In this document: positions 63,685 through 64,000 of the stretch, piece by piece
How the letters are laid out: every line of letters begins with the position of its first letter
Numbering within the stretch: position 1 is the first letter of the stretch
Origin: Mycolicibacterium vinylchloridicum
GTDB taxonomy: Bacteria; Actinomycetota; Actinomycetes; Mycobacteriales; Mycobacteriaceae
Reading direction: 5' to 3'
NCBI RefSeq assembly: GCF_013404075.1
Contig: NZ_JACBJQ010000004.1
Span: 124,001 to 188,000, forward strand
Length of the DNA: 64,000 bases
Notes under the pieces: model-generated
Seen by the model: only the letters and a program-made list of their open reading frames with translations
The model's database searches: none
Told to the model about the DNA's origin: nothing
Position numbers and translations under genes: made by a program

Positions 63685-64000
63685 GTGCCGCTCTATGCCG
63701 CCTACGGGTCCAACATGCATCCCGAGCAGATGCTGGAGCGCGCGCCGCATTCCCCGATGGCCGGCACCGGCTGGTTGCACGGCTGGCGGTTGACCTTCGC
63801 CGGCGAGGACATCGGCTGGGAGGGCGCACTGGCGACGCTGGTCGAAGACCCGGACTCGAAGGTGTTCGTGGTGCTCTACGACATGACGACCTCCGACGAG
63901 CAGAACCTGGATCGCTGGGAAGGTTCGGAGCTGGGCTTCCACAAGAAGATCAGATGCCGCATTGAATGTGAATCCACCGACACCACAACCGATCCCGTGC
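63685..64000 (+). CDS. Gamma-glutamylcyclotransferase-like protein (5' part, Rv3304-like)
   Basis: The first 105 codons of a gene that runs off the right edge. The N-terminus PLYAAYGSNMHPEQMLERAP carries the YGSN(M) motif that binds the substrate in gamma-glutamylcyclotransferase/AIG2-like folds, and GTGWLHGWRLTF and LYDMTTSDEQNLDRWEG with the likely catalytic Glu follow. It probably acts on gamma-glutamyl compounds. GTG start at 63685. Divergent from lpdA with 57 bp between the starts. Confidence 0.85.
   Translation, partial: MPLYAAYGSNMHPEQMLERAPHSPMAGTGWLHGWRLTFAGEDIGWEGALATLVEDPDSKVFVVLYDMTTSDEQNLDRWEGSELGFHKKIRCRIECESTDTTTDPV

Overview
The window is GC-rich chromosomal DNA from a mycobacterium, probably an environmental or fast-growing species (Mycolicibacterium type). 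The basis is gene order. Reading left to right, the conserved genes follow the M. tuberculosis segment from fadE25 (Rv3274c) to Rv3304: fadE25, purE, purK, gtrA, PH-domain gene, accD5, accE5, maf, sseA, sufE-like, accA3, sigF, rsbW, lat, lrp, the Rv3292 family, pcd, tetR (Rv3295), lhr, nei2, Rv3300c-type pseudouridine synthase, glpD2, lpdA and Rv3304. Large accessory blocks are inserted into this backbone.

Layout. (1) 1-3582: beta-oxidation (fadE25), purine synthesis (purE/purK) and two small membrane proteins. (2) 3609-20040: a roughly 16 kb surface-glycan island between the PH-domain gene and accD5, where M. tuberculosis has birA. It encodes a CDP-sugar entry enzyme (RfbF type), an NDP-sugar SDR, an RmlC-like epimerase, a PIG-L deacetylase, two C-methyltransferase family proteins, four GT2 glycosyltransferases, a Wzx-like flippase, a large polytopic membrane protein and two secreted GH16 glycanases. 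(3) 20401-27426: acyl-CoA carboxylase genes accD5-accE5-maf-sseA-sufE, an unrecognised condensation-superfamily acyltransferase candidate, and accA3. (4) 27419-34539: small accessory genes and the SigF locus. Three sequences matching the SigF consensus (GTTT-N15-17-GGGTA) precede rsbW-sigF, a GT4 gene and a Rho_N/CsbD pair. (5) 34551-39234: a lysine catabolic module (lat, lrp, 2-oxoadipate dioxygenase/decarboxylase, aldehyde dehydrogenase). (6) 39231-52204: a second accessory block with a dehalogenase, a decayed alpha/beta hydrolase, tetR, epoxide hydrolase, a hemophore-like protein, a complete ferredoxin/reductase/P450 set and two large LAL/cyclase-type signalling proteins. (7) 52285-59042: DNA repair genes lhr and nei2 flank a DUF222-HNH gene that carries a perfect mycobacterial SOS box over its start codon. 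(8) 59011-64000: DUF1269 protein, pseudouridine synthase, glpD2, lpdA and the start of a gamma-glutamylcyclotransferase-like gene.

How the parts fit together. The island looks like a lipid-linked glycan assembly and export pathway: sugar nucleotide modification, GT2 assembly, flipping and extracellular trimming. The accD5/accE5/accA3 genes supply methylmalonyl/malonyl-CoA for mycobacterial lipids. The lat-pcd-Rv3292 set predicts lysine flow through 2-aminoadipate and 2-oxoadipate to 2-hydroxyglutarate. No tRNA, rRNA, CRISPR array, insertion sequence or transposase was seen. Names rest on protein motifs and remembered family sequences; no database search was run.
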